A DNA stretch of 16,269 nt from CAIVND01 sp035532075 (lineage in GTDB: Bacteria; Actinomycetota; Acidimicrobiia; Acidimicrobiales; Bog-793), in contig DATKRV010000062.1 of assembly GCA_035532075.1 (NCBI GenBank), forward strand, positions 1-16,269. The letters are read 5' to 3'. Below are positions 1 to 6,576 of the stretch, one piece after another; positions within the stretch are counted from its first letter, which is position 1; each line of letters begins with the position of its first letter. The notes below the pieces were generated by a model. It saw only the letters and a program-made list of their open reading frames with translations, searched no databases and was not told the origin of the DNA. The position numbers and the translations under genes were made by a program.

Positions 1-132
1 GATCCCAAAAGGACAGGCACAATGCCAGAAAAGTCCGGCCGTCTCGTTCTATTGAGTCGATCGGCCTATGGAATGGCGACAAGGACGCTCGGTATCCTCT
101 GAGGGCTCCGCTCGGTCACAGGGGACTTTGGA

Positions 133-159
133 GCCGTTGTATCCATCTGATACGACGGC
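133..159 (+). other. Strong leader hairpin upstream of pilin gene
   Basis: The arms 133-143 and 149-159 pair over 11 positions (one U-G wobble) around a 5-nt loop. The hairpin ends about 11 nt before the GGGAG ribosome-binding site of the pilin gene. No T-run follows, so it does not look like an intrinsic terminator. It could stabilise the pilin mRNA or affect translation. No promoter was convincingly identified in 1-132. Confidence 0.45.
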
Positions 160-177
160 GCGTCGAAAAGGGAGATC

Positions 178-387
178 ATGTTGCGGGCTCGATTGGCTGT
201 CGTCCACGGCTCGATTCTGGCCTGGCTCGAGACTCGCAGGACCGACGAACGAGGAGCCAGCATCATCGAATACGCGCTGTTGCTTGCCATGATCGTCACC
301 GTCGCGGTGGGCGCAGTCTTGCTCGTGGGACATGCAACGATGCACCTGCTCAACAATTCCGCTCAGAACATCGCGGGTCACGGGTGA
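178..387 (+). CDS. Flp/Fap-type (type IVb) prepilin
   Basis: A 69-aa small pilin precursor. Residues 1-26 form a charged leader ending in RG. The segment that follows, ASIIEYALLLAMIV, has the class III prepilin signature: cleavage after Gly26, Glu at +5 (E31) and Tyr at +6 (Y32). A single hydrophobic helix runs to about residue 51, followed by a short polar tail. After processing by a TadV-like peptidase such proteins assemble into Flp/Tad pili or pseudopili at the cell surface. The start ATG has GGGAG just upstream (spacing about 3 nt). No TadA, TadB, TadC or TadE gene is in the window, so this is either an orphan pilin or the last gene of a locus to the left. Family call is secure; cellular role is inferred. 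Confidence 0.85.
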   Translation: MLRARLAVVHGSILAWLETRRTDERGASIIEYALLLAMIVTVAVGAVLLVGHATMHLLNNSAQNIAGHG

Positions 388-782
388 GGCAAAAGCTCTA
401 ACCGACCACATATCGACGATATGTCGAAAACAGCGCGTCGTCGCATCCCCGATCGCAAGAGAGGGGCTCCATATCCCTAGCTTTGCCACCCGTAGCCTCA
501 TTTGAGACCTCAAGACAATGAAAACGATCCGATGTTCAAGAAGATGTCCTCTGTGCCGACCCCTTTGAGGTATCGGCTGTGGTCCAGACTTGAATCCAAT
601 CGCTGAGCATGAGCCGATATTGAAAAAATCCGATGGAAAAAGAATGCCGAAGCCGGGCTAAAACTCCCGCGGAAACGTGCCGTTATGGCCTATAGCGCGT
701 CTGGAGGGTGTACAACGTTTCACGCGCCAGCGGACTACACAATCATTGATGATTCGGCCAGGATGACTCGTTGGGAGATGCA
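388..782. other. Intergenic region, no supported gene
   Basis: About 395 bp between the pilin and the coiled-coil gene. It holds the 17-bp palindrome at 408-424, and A-rich stretches around 620-650. I see no gene with a ribosome-binding site on either strand, no tRNA, and no promoter with both boxes well matched, although control elements for the downstream gene should lie here. Confidence 0.5.
408..424. repeat. 17-bp palindrome behind the pilin gene
   Basis: ACATATCGACGATATGT is a perfect palindrome with one central base, 21 bp after the pilin stop. As RNA it could form a 6-bp stem with a 5-nt loop, but no T-run follows on either strand, so a terminator is unlikely. The symmetry suits a dimeric DNA-binding protein. 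Function is unknown. Confidence 0.5.
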
Positions 783-1838
783 GTGGGAGATAAAGGTCTG
801 AGTTTGAAAGAGCTGCGTGTACGCGTGGAGGCGACGTTTGATTGGCCTGGCCATCTTGATGATACGAGCCCTATTTCGATCCCTGAGGCAACAGACGAAA
901 TCGGCCAGCAGCTCCGGGCAATCGAGCAACGGCTATCTCCTGCTCCACCACAATCCGAGCAGGAATCTCAGCTCGCGTCGTCATTGTTGTCTCAAGGTCC
1001 CGCTCTGGAGCCTCTCGCGAACGAGGAGATGACCGAGGAGATGACCGAGGTCGACCGAAGGCTGGGGTTGCTCGAACAGCGTGTTGTCGAAACCTCTGCC
1101 ACCGCTCTCGATCTCACCGAGTTTTTTGATCGGCTCGAGGAACTCGAAGAGAGACTGAGTGCCGTCGCCGCCCCGGACGCTCAACTGGCCGAGGAGACGA
1201 CCTCCCGGCTGCGTGAGCTCGAAGCACAACTTACACAGCAGTCTCTCGTGACCGAGGACGTGACCGAGGTCCACAAAAGGCTGGCGCTGCTTGAACAGCG
1301 TGTCGTCGAACCCTTAGCCACCACGCGCGACGTCACTGAGTTTCTCGACCATCTCAAGGAGCTCGAAGAGAGACTGAGTGCCGTCGCCGCCCCGGACGCT
1401 CAGCTGGCCGAGGAGACGACCTCCAGGCTTCGTGAGCTCGAAACGCAACTTGCACAGCAATCTCACGTGACCGAAGAGGTGAGCGAGGTCGACCGAAGGT
1501 TGGCGCTGCGTGAGCAGCGTGTCGTCGAACCTTCAGCCACCGCGCTCGATCTCGCCGAGTTTTTCGATCGACTTCAGATACTTGAAGAGAGGCTGAGCGC
1601 CATGGCTGGCGTGGACGCTCATCTGACCGAGGTCCCATTCGCACAACCCGAACCGACGAGCGCTCCGTACGAGACACGCGAGCGACCGCTGAGTATCTCC
1701 ACCAACGGGCGCGAGGCGGACGCGGGGAGTTATATCAGCGGTGGGGATCACGCGGAGATGATTGATATTCTCAGAGGAGATACCGAGCCTGAAGAGACGG
1801 TTCTCGCCGGTCGGTTTTTCAAGAAGAAGCGCCGCTAG
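783..1838 (+). CDS. Repeat-containing charged coiled-coil protein
   Basis: A 351-aa very acidic, Glu/Leu/Arg-rich protein with no membrane segment or signal peptide. Residues about 87-283 hold two full and one partial copy of a 73-aa repeat (219 bp in DNA), each with RRLxLLEQRVVE, a F(F/L)DxLxxLEERLSA segment and an SRLRELExQL segment; heptad-like Leu spacing predicts long coiled coils. An Ala/Pro/Ser-rich linker follows, then a C-terminal block with HAEMIDILRG and a basic RFFKKKRR end that could bind nucleic acid or an acidic partner. GTG at 783 is chosen because GGGAG lies 5 nt upstream; an in-frame TTG at 771 (AGGA 7 nt upstream) is the alternative. I do not recognise a family. A structural or scaffold role is plausible but unproven. 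Confidence 0.75.
   Translation: MGDKGLSLKELRVRVEATFDWPGHLDDTSPISIPEATDEIGQQLRAIEQRLSPAPPQSEQESQLASSLLSQGPALEPLANEEMTEEMTEVDRRLGLLEQRVVETSATALDLTEFFDRLEELEERLSAVAAPDAQLAEETTSRLRELEAQLTQQSLVTEDVTEVHKRLALLEQRVVEPLATTRDVTEFLDHLKELEERLSAVAAPDAQLAEETTSRLRELETQLAQQSHVTEEVSEVDRRLALREQRVVEPSATALDLAEFFDRLQILEERLSAMAGVDAHLTEVPFAQPEPTSAPYETRERPLSISTNGREADAGSYISGGDHAEMIDILRGDTEPEETVLAGRFFKKKRR
1041..1632 (+). repeat. 219-bp tandem coding repeat (2.7 copies)
   Basis: Copies begin at about 1042, 1261 and 1480, giving an exact 219-bp (73-codon) period. Copies 1 and 2 are almost identical at the nucleotide level over about 84 bp (1140-1223 versus 1359-1442), with only a few substitutions, while copy 3 is more diverged and breaks off near 1632. 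This indicates recent duplication or gene conversion within the gene. Confidence 0.85.
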
Positions 1839-2250
1839 GAGCGCGGTGTCAAACGGGTATTTCGACTGATATCAGCGCGATTCGTCGCGGCGAAGAGTGC
1901 CTCTTGTACTGCAAACGATGGCTGGTGACGTTTCGCCAATATCGCTGCCCCTTGGCGCCTTTGCCCCGGTGCCATGACAGGCCCGGTAGGTCTTTACTCT
2001 CCGTTTATCTGGCCATTGAACCGGCCGACACATCCAATGCTCCGCTTCACCTGTTTCCGACCACGCGATCAAGCCTGACAAAGCGCATGAGCGAAACATC
2101 CCGATGTGATCTGACGCAGCATGACTCAATCCACCCCGGCATCAACAATGAAGCGCCAAGTCAGACCGGACCCTTGGACTCATCACCTTTGGTATGACAA
2201 TCGCTCTTCACGGCGGGTTCGCGGCCCGTGAAACTTTTCCCGCCGTGGCA
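1839..2250. other. Intergenic region, no supported gene
   Basis: About 410 bp between the convergent coiled-coil and LigC-like genes. Open frames here (for example 1904-2197 plus) have no ribosome-binding site, are rich in Cys/His/Pro/Arg, and look like noncoding translations. The only clear structure is the inverted repeat at 2209-2247 at the right end. Confidence 0.5.
2209..2247. terminator. Inverted repeat, possible terminator between convergent genes
   Basis: A 9-bp perfect inverted repeat, CACGGCGGG (2209-2217) and CCCGCCGTG (2239-2247), sits 3 bp beyond the stop of the LigC-like gene. An alternative 7-bp stem (2207-2213 with 2226-2232) is followed by ACTTTT on the plus strand. Position suits a terminator, but the 21-nt loop and weak T-run make this a moderate call. 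Confidence 0.4.
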
Positions 2251-3201
2251 CTAACCCCTCGACTTGAGTTGCGCCTCGAGTTCACCCAGCACGCGATAGC
2301 AATCGAGTACTCCGGCAACACTTGAGTTCGGCTCTCGAGACTCGCGGATCGCCGAGATGAACTCGCGGTCTTGAAGTTCGATTCCGTTCATTGAAACGGC
2401 AACCTTTGAGACATCAATCTTCTCGTCGTTCCCGGTAAAGAGATCGTCATATCGAGCAATATAGGTACCGTTGTCACAGATATAGCGAAAGAAGGCACCG
2501 AGCGGTCCGTCATTGTTAAAGCTCAGCGAAAGAGTACAGATCTTTCCACCCTCGCTAAGCAGTTGTATCGACATGTCCATCGCGATACCAAGTTCTGGAT
2601 GCATCGGACCCTCAACCGCATTGGCAACCACGACACGCTCTCCGGTCTGATACTGGAACAAATCGACCGTGTGCGCGGCGTGATGCCAGAGAAGATGGTC
2701 TGTCCAGCTACGCGGCTGGCCAAGCGCGTTCATATTTGTGCGGCGAAAAAAGTACGTCTGCACGTCCATCTGTGACACGGAAAGTTCTCCGGCGACGATG
2801 CGATTGTGAACCCACTGATGAGATGGATTGAATCGGCGAGTGTGACCGACCATGCAGGTGAGTCCGGTCTCGACCTGCACTCGTTCAACCTCGAGCGCAT
2901 CCTCCCATCTATCACTCAACGGGATCTCAACCTGAACATGCTTACCGGCGCGCATTGCGGCAATCGACTGCTCGGCGTGCATCTGGGTCGGAGTGCAGAG
3001 AATTACCGCATCAACATCGTCACGCGCAAGCGTCTCGTTAAGGTCTGTTGTTGCGTGGGATGCGCCGTACTTCGCTGCAACCTCCTGCGCCTGTTCGAGT
3101 CTCCTACTCACGATCGAGGTGATCTCAACGCCATCGATGTTGAGGAGCCCGTCAAGATGTTTGATTCCAAAGGCGCCGGCGCCGGCAAGAGCAACTCGCA
3201 T
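2251..3201 (-). CDS. ligC: 4-carboxy-2-hydroxymuconate semialdehyde dehydrogenase (LigC/PmdC type)
   Basis: A 316-aa Gfo/Idh/MocA-family oxidoreductase. It should oxidise the cyclic hemiacetal of 4-carboxy-2-hydroxymuconate-6-semialdehyde to 2-pyrone-4,6-dicarboxylate with NAD(P)+, the step after protocatechuate 4,5-cleavage. The N-terminal Rossmann motif GAGAFG (residues 7-12) and the GKHVQVEIPL segment (87-95) fit the family; Ile replaces the usual Lys of the EKP motif, as I recall for LigC proteins. Stretches such as GHTRRFNPSHQWVH, DVQTYFFRRTNMNALGQ, HAAHTVDLF and SLSFNNDGPLG match my memory of LigC from Sphingobium SYK-6 closely along the chain, at the usual length. ATG at 3201 has AAAGGAA about 7 nt upstream. 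It is the last gene of the minus-strand block, behind the 111-aa protein and two cupins. Strongest functional call in the window, although from memory rather than a search. Confidence 0.85.
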   Translation of the reverse strand: MRVALAGAGAFGIKHLDGLLNIDGVEITSIVSRRLEQAQEVAAKYGASHATTDLNETLARDDVDAVILCTPTQMHAEQSIAAMRAGKHVQVEIPLSDRWEDALEVERVQVETGLTCMVGHTRRFNPSHQWVHNRIVAGELSVSQMDVQTYFFRRTNMNALGQPRSWTDHLLWHHAAHTVDLFQYQTGERVVVANAVEGPMHPELGIAMDMSIQLLSEGGKICTLSLSFNNDGPLGAFFRYICDNGTYIARYDDLFTGNDEKIDVSKVAVSMNGIELQDREFISAIRESREPNSSVAGVLDCYRVLGELEAQLKSRG

Positions 3202-3457
3202 TCAGGTGTTCCTTTCAAAAAGTTCCAACGAGATATTCGATTGAGAAACCGTCATCGGCCGAGTCGTTTGCTCGCTCAGCTAAACCGTCACATCCTCACC
3301 AGTGTAAATCGCCACGGAAGCCACCACGAAAAACAACGCCGATACAGAGTGCTGCATGGACTTGCAACTCAATGGTCCCCCGATGTTCAACCGATGTCTT
3401 GGTGGCGACCGCTTCACTTGGTTGTCCGAACAGTTCCTAACAGTATTGACCAGGGCG

Positions 3458-3793
3458 TCACTCAAACAGCTCTCGCAGTGACATTGCTCCGAGAATCTGT
3501 TCGACCTCGGTGATCTCTTGAGCGCTCAGGCGACCGAACAGATCGGCCCAGCTCATCGGAGCCTCCTCAAGGTGATGCGCAACGACCTGATAGAGAGCAA
3601 GTCTTGCCATCGCGCGTTCTTGAGCCCCAGGCAGTGATGGCAGACCTCGCGCCGGGGCGCCGAGGACAAGTGCAATCGCCTCTTCAATGTCCTCGCGCGA
3701 GAACGCGCCAGAGACATCGGTCCATTTGCGAAAGTAAGGATCACGCGCGAGCCGTTCAAAAATGTCCTGACCGTTGCCCGACGGATCAGTCAC
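3458..3793 (-). CDS. Unrecognised 111-aa acidic helical protein
   Basis: A small soluble protein (MTDPSGNGQDIFERLARD...SLRELFE at the end) with mainly helical character, several Trp, and no signal peptide, membrane helix, Cys or obvious metal motif. The start is set at GTG 3793 because GGAGG lies exactly 5 nt upstream. An upstream ATG at 3853 would give 131 aa but has no ribosome-binding site; the frame stays open further upstream without start codons. It sits between cupin 2 (161 bp upstream) and the LigC-like gene (256 bp downstream). I compared it mentally with the LigA small subunit of protocatechuate 4,5-dioxygenase and see no match. It may be a small accessory subunit for the neighbouring cupins or LigC, but no function can be assigned. 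Confidence 0.7.
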   Translation of the reverse strand: MTDPSGNGQDIFERLARDPYFRKWTDVSGAFSREDIEEAIALVLGAPARGLPSLPGAQERAMARLALYQVVAHHLEEAPMSWADLFGRLSAQEITEVEQILGAMSLRELFE

Positions 3794-3954
3794 GAGATCC
3801 TCCGATCCCTGTTCGTCGCGTCCCAAGACAACCCCCGGGATTCTCGCCCGCATTTGGGCGATCGAGAGTCCGGCGAGCGACGAGTCCCATGTCGCGCGGG
3901 TCCAAAACGAACAACGCCGTGTAGAGCGGAGGTCGTCTGCTCGCTCACGGTACC

Positions 3955-4506
3955 TTATGAGGGAATTGGTGGCGCCTCGACCGTCTCGAGCTGGTCGATC
4001 CAGTCGAATCCGAGCTGGGCAACCTGTCGCGAGGTCGCGCTGATGAAACGCGCCGGAGTATCACCGGTCTGGAAGTGCTGATGGATTGCGTACGCGGGAA
4101 TGTAGACAAAATCGCCGCGCTTCCACTCGAACCTCTTCGGTTCTTCAGACCAGGTGAAATTGATCGCGATATCGGCATCGAATTGGGGATCCCAGTGGAG
4201 GTCATACCCTGTGCCTTCGATGATGTAGAGCATCTCCTCGGTCATGTGACGGTGCTTGCCGGACTTGCCGCCAACCTCGAGATACTGCTGGTACATGTCA
4301 AGGCACGGCTCAGAGGTTCCCATCTCACCATTGACGAGATGCTTGATCAATCCCTGTGGGCTGCGCTCCCAAACCTGATCTTCCGCCGGAACCGAGCGGT
4401 GCAGCGTCTTCTCGGTCTCCCGAGCCCTCTTGCTCCGCTCAAGGGACTCCGCGTAATAAGCAGGCCCCGTCTTCCCGAGCATTGCGCGTTCGCGCTCACT
4501 TGCCAT
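3955..4506 (-). CDS. Cupin protein 2, possible metal-dependent dioxygenase or isomerase
   Basis: A 183-aa single-cupin protein. Motif 1 is GGKSGKHRHMTEEMLYIIEG (residues 79-98), with candidate metal ligands H85, H87 and E91; motif 2 is GDFVYIPAYAIHQHFQTG (131-148), with H142 or H144 as the last ligand. The set of two His, one Glu and one His is complete, as in Fe(II) cupin dioxygenases. The N-terminal 50 residues are charged and helical. ATG at 4506 has AGGAG about 9 nt upstream; an internal ATG at codon 9 is possible. It lies 68 bp after cupin 1 on the same strand and probably in the same transcript. The family includes gentisate-type ring-cleavage enzymes but also isomerases, decarboxylases and non-enzymes, so the reaction is unknown. 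The setting beside LigC suggests aromatic catabolism. Confidence 0.8.
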   Translation of the reverse strand: MASERERAMLGKTGPAYYAESLERSKRARETEKTLHRSVPAEDQVWERSPQGLIKHLVNGEMGTSEPCLDMYQQYLEVGGKSGKHRHMTEEMLYIIEGTGYDLHWDPQFDADIAINFTWSEEPKRFEWKRGDFVYIPAYAIHQHFQTGDTPARFISATSRQVAQLGFDWIDQLETVEAPPIPS

Positions 4507-4574
4507 GATCTGTTACTCCTCGGTCGTGATGGAAATGGATTTCATGCGTAGACGGCTGAACTTTCAAAGAGGAA

Positions 4575-5177
4575 TCAGTAGCCCTCTGGTGGCTCCCAGC
4601 CCTCAAAACCAGGAACCGGCTCGGTCGGTGACTGCTCGACGAACTTCTGGAACAAAAGGTTGGCAAACAGATAGATGGGCTTTGACTTCATCACGAGACA
4701 TTTCGCAGGGTTCTCCGGGTCCGAGTTGAAATGCTGGTGCACGCACCCTGGCTCGACGACGCAGATATCACCGGCCTTCCAGTCATAGCGTATGCCGTCG
4801 TGTATGTCGTAACCCTCGCCATCGAGGATATAGAAAAGCGCCCCATTCATATGGCCATGCTTCTGGCTATATCCACCCGGGGAAAACGTCTCGATGTGGG
4901 TCTCGAAAAGCTGGGTCGTCGCAACCTTGCCGGGACGGACAACCGACTTTCCAAAAAACTGCGGTCCGCCGTGATAGTTCAAAATCGACTCGGGGTAGAC
5001 ACGCGGCTGAGAAAGCAGCGTCGGAAGAAGATCTCCATAGGCACCTCTGAGCTCGCGCACAAAGGTGCGATCCTTGGTGGAATCGTGTTCGTTTGCGATG
5101 TCTCGCGTAATGAAAACCTCAGCGAGCCTCTCTTCAGCCGTCTTGATCTGTTCGATGCTTACGCCCTCAACCGTCAT
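4575..5177 (-). CDS. Cupin protein 1, possibly partner of cupin 2
   Basis: A 200-aa single-cupin protein. Motif 1 reads GGYSQKHGHMNGALFYILDG (residues 101-120), with H107 and H109, but the position of the usual Glu ligand is Ala113. Motif 2 reads AGDICVVEPGCVHQHFN (135-151), with H147 or H149. The HQHF core is shared with cupin 2, so the two are probably paralogues that diverged. ATG at 5177 is chosen because AGGAG lies 5 nt upstream; a longer frame to 5225 lacks such a site. It is the first gene after the promoter at 5304-5332. A three-His site can still bind iron in some cupins, and loss of Glu could also mean a structural subunit of a heteromer with cupin 2. Substrate unknown. Confidence 0.8.
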   Translation of the reverse strand: MTVEGVSIEQIKTAEERLAEVFITRDIANEHDSTKDRTFVRELRGAYGDLLPTLLSQPRVYPESILNYHGGPQFFGKSVVRPGKVATTQLFETHIETFSPGGYSQKHGHMNGALFYILDGEGYDIHDGIRYDWKAGDICVVEPGCVHQHFNSDPENPAKCLVMKSKPIYLFANLLFQKFVEQSPTEPVPGFEGWEPPEGY

Positions 5178-5303
5178 CTGTGCTCCTCTTTCATCTGTCG
5201 GGCTCGACACGCCAACCGCGACCACGAATTCCCATTAAATGTTGGATACGGACTCCACAACCGTTGAAACCGGTCTGTCTGGAGCCTGCAACGAACTGTT
5301 TCG

Positions 5304-5332
5304 ATCTTACGCATTGCGAAGGACCTGAGCAA
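5304..5332 (-). promoter_or_regulatory. Sigma-70-type promoter for cupin-ligC genes
   Basis: On the minus strand TTGCTC (5332-5327) and TAAGAT (5309-5304) are separated by exactly 17 bp. Transcription would start near 5297 and reach cupin 1 after about 120 nt. The same -35 hexamer occurs in the candidate promoter at 14607-14635. This is by far the best minus-strand promoter match I found. Confidence 0.5.
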
Positions 5333-5365
5333 GAGCGCAGAGATCCTGCAAAGTTGCACAGAACC

Positions 5366-5375
5366 GATCATGATC
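5366..5375. promoter_or_regulatory. GATCATGATC dyad, possible operator
   Basis: A perfect 10-bp palindrome, framed by CCGAT and ATCGG outer arms (5364-5380), lies about 34 bp upstream of the -35 box of the cupin promoter. The position suits an activator such as a LysR- or IclR-type protein. No regulator gene is in the window. Short palindromes with GATC are common, so this is tentative. Confidence 0.3.
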
Positions 5376-5545
5376 ATCGGCCGCGAAATATCAACAAATC
5401 CACCTTGAAAAGAACGGGTAGGGGTGCTGCCATTTCCATCTTTTCGGATCGGTGTTGTAGCGGTATCGCCGGTACGGCGCGCTGCACATCGCAGACGAAG
5501 AGCCTACGAAGGCTCAAGAGGCGCAGAGAGTGCTGCTTTGAGAGC

Positions 5546-5578
5546 GTTTGGTGCTCACCTACTCGATCGTCACCAAAC
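5546..5578. repeat. 8-bp inverted repeat in the cupin upstream gap
   Basis: GTTTGGTG (5546-5553) and CACCAAAC (5571-5578) are perfect inverted arms 17 bp apart. There is no T-run, so it is not a clear terminator for the aldolase gene ending at 5744. It may be a protein-binding site or chance. Confidence 0.3.
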
Positions 5579-5743
5579 CTCGATAGGGTCGCCTTGTAGG
5601 CAAGATGAGCGGAAGTTCAGTTCATCGTTGCGTGAGCTGTGCCAGGAGAGTAACCAGCCACCACTTTGTACATATCGGCGCGCCGCACTCGACACGGCCG
5701 ACAAGCGACATCTCAACGTTGTCCAAAAAGATGCAGCCGAAGT

Positions 5744-6508
5744 TCAGTCGGTTGCGTATTCGTCGGTCAACATTGAGTAGTAGCGCCACGTGGCGCGCAT
5801 TCCGACCTCGCCTCCAGCTGAGCCGCGTCCCTTGTTCGTCTCCTGCGGTTTTTTCATGAACTCGAGATCGATGTCCGGAATCGGCTGGGGATCTCCGAGC
5901 AGATACGCCTGGTAGTTCATTGTCGTGAGCTCATCAAGCGCGATCGCACGAACCGTGGCGTCCTCAATGGAGCTCCCCACAACACTGACGCCATGCCCAC
6001 GCATCAGCGCAACTTTCTTGGTCCCCATGAACGTTGCAAAGTCCTCGCCCAGTTCATCATTGAGGATTCTGATCGATCGTTGATAGGTCTGCACGCCCTC
6101 GATGGCAAGGTTGACCCCCGTACCGTACGCCGAGTAGATCGGCAGGATCGGCTTGTTGCAGATCGTCAACAGCACAGCAGGCCTTGGGTGGATGTGGATC
6201 ACACTTTGCACCTCAGGGTTCTTCTTGTACATCCAAAGGTGCAGGTAACTCTCGCTCGGCGGCTGAAGTCCATCCGGTCCCCAGATCTTGTTTGCATTGA
6301 AATCAACTTCGATGATGTCCTCGGGACGTGTGTAACGCACCCCCACCTCGTCGGGACCCTTGGCCTTGATGAGCATCGAGTCCGTCCCCGGAATCCGATA
6401 ACTCACGTGACCAAGTGCGGCATGGGTCATATCAAGCTTGCCCATGATGCGACATGACCGGGCGATCGTCTCGCTGATCTCCCTACGCTCGTCACTGCTG
6501 AGTGCCAT
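5744..6508 (-). CDS. Class II aldolase/adducin family protein A, possible hydroxyphthalate-type decarboxylase
   Basis: A 254-aa protein of the zinc-dependent class II aldolase (AraD/FucA) fold. The N-terminal THAALGHVSYRIP segment (28-40) fits the substrate-phosphate or carboxylate loop, E86 aligns with the catalytic Glu of fuculose aldolase, and H105, H107 (IHIHP) and H172 (RGHG) form the metal site. Besides sugar-phosphate aldolases the family holds aromatic decarboxylases such as PhtC, the 3,4-dihydroxyphthalate 2-decarboxylase of Arthrobacter. Beside LigC and a dihydroxyphthalate-decarboxylase-like gene, an aromatic decarboxylase role is preferred. ATG at 6508 is chosen for GGGGAG 5 nt upstream; the open frame continues to 6844 but that part overlaps the next gene and is noncoding. 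It lies 68 bp after the upstream gene and is co-oriented. Paralogue of the gene at 13748-14512, with the same length. Confidence 0.85.
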   Translation of the reverse strand: MALSSDERREISETIARSCRIMGKLDMTHAALGHVSYRIPGTDSMLIKAKGPDEVGVRYTRPEDIIEVDFNANKIWGPDGLQPPSESYLHLWMYKKNPEVQSVIHIHPRPAVLLTICNKPILPIYSAYGTGVNLAIEGVQTYQRSIRILNDELGEDFATFMGTKKVALMRGHGVSVVGSSIEDATVRAIALDELTTMNYQAYLLGDPQPIPDIDLEFMKKPQETNKGRGSAGGEVGMRATWRYYSMLTDEYATD

Positions 6509-6576
6509 AGTGTCTCCCCTGTCACAAATTGAAGTGGTCAATCTCGGTACAAAAAATCTCAGATGCGTCGATGAAC

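Larger units (their letters stand above)
5178..5743. other. Regulatory gap upstream of the cupin-ligC genes
   Basis: About 570 bp without a supportable gene. It holds the minus-strand promoter at 5304-5332, the GATCATGATC dyad at 5366-5375, and a dyad at 5546-5578. The plus-strand frames here (5180-5599, 5424-5780) lack ribosome-binding sites and read as noncoding. A transcript starting near 5297 would have a leader of about 120 nt before cupin 1. Confidence 0.55.

Noticed and set aside
388..770. Possible riboswitch before the coiled-coil gene
   Set aside because: I looked for a cyclic-di-GMP (GEMM) type pattern and other common classes and found no matching conserved core.
2806..3513. 235-aa plus-strand frame opposite LigC
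   Set aside because: It is antisense to a strongly recognised gene and shows no family pattern or ribosome-binding site.
3794..3853. Longer 131-aa version of the unknown protein starting at ATG 3853
   Set aside because: No ribosome-binding site precedes that ATG, whereas GTG 3793 has GGAGG at 5 nt. The frame is open further upstream, so the extension is not fully excluded.
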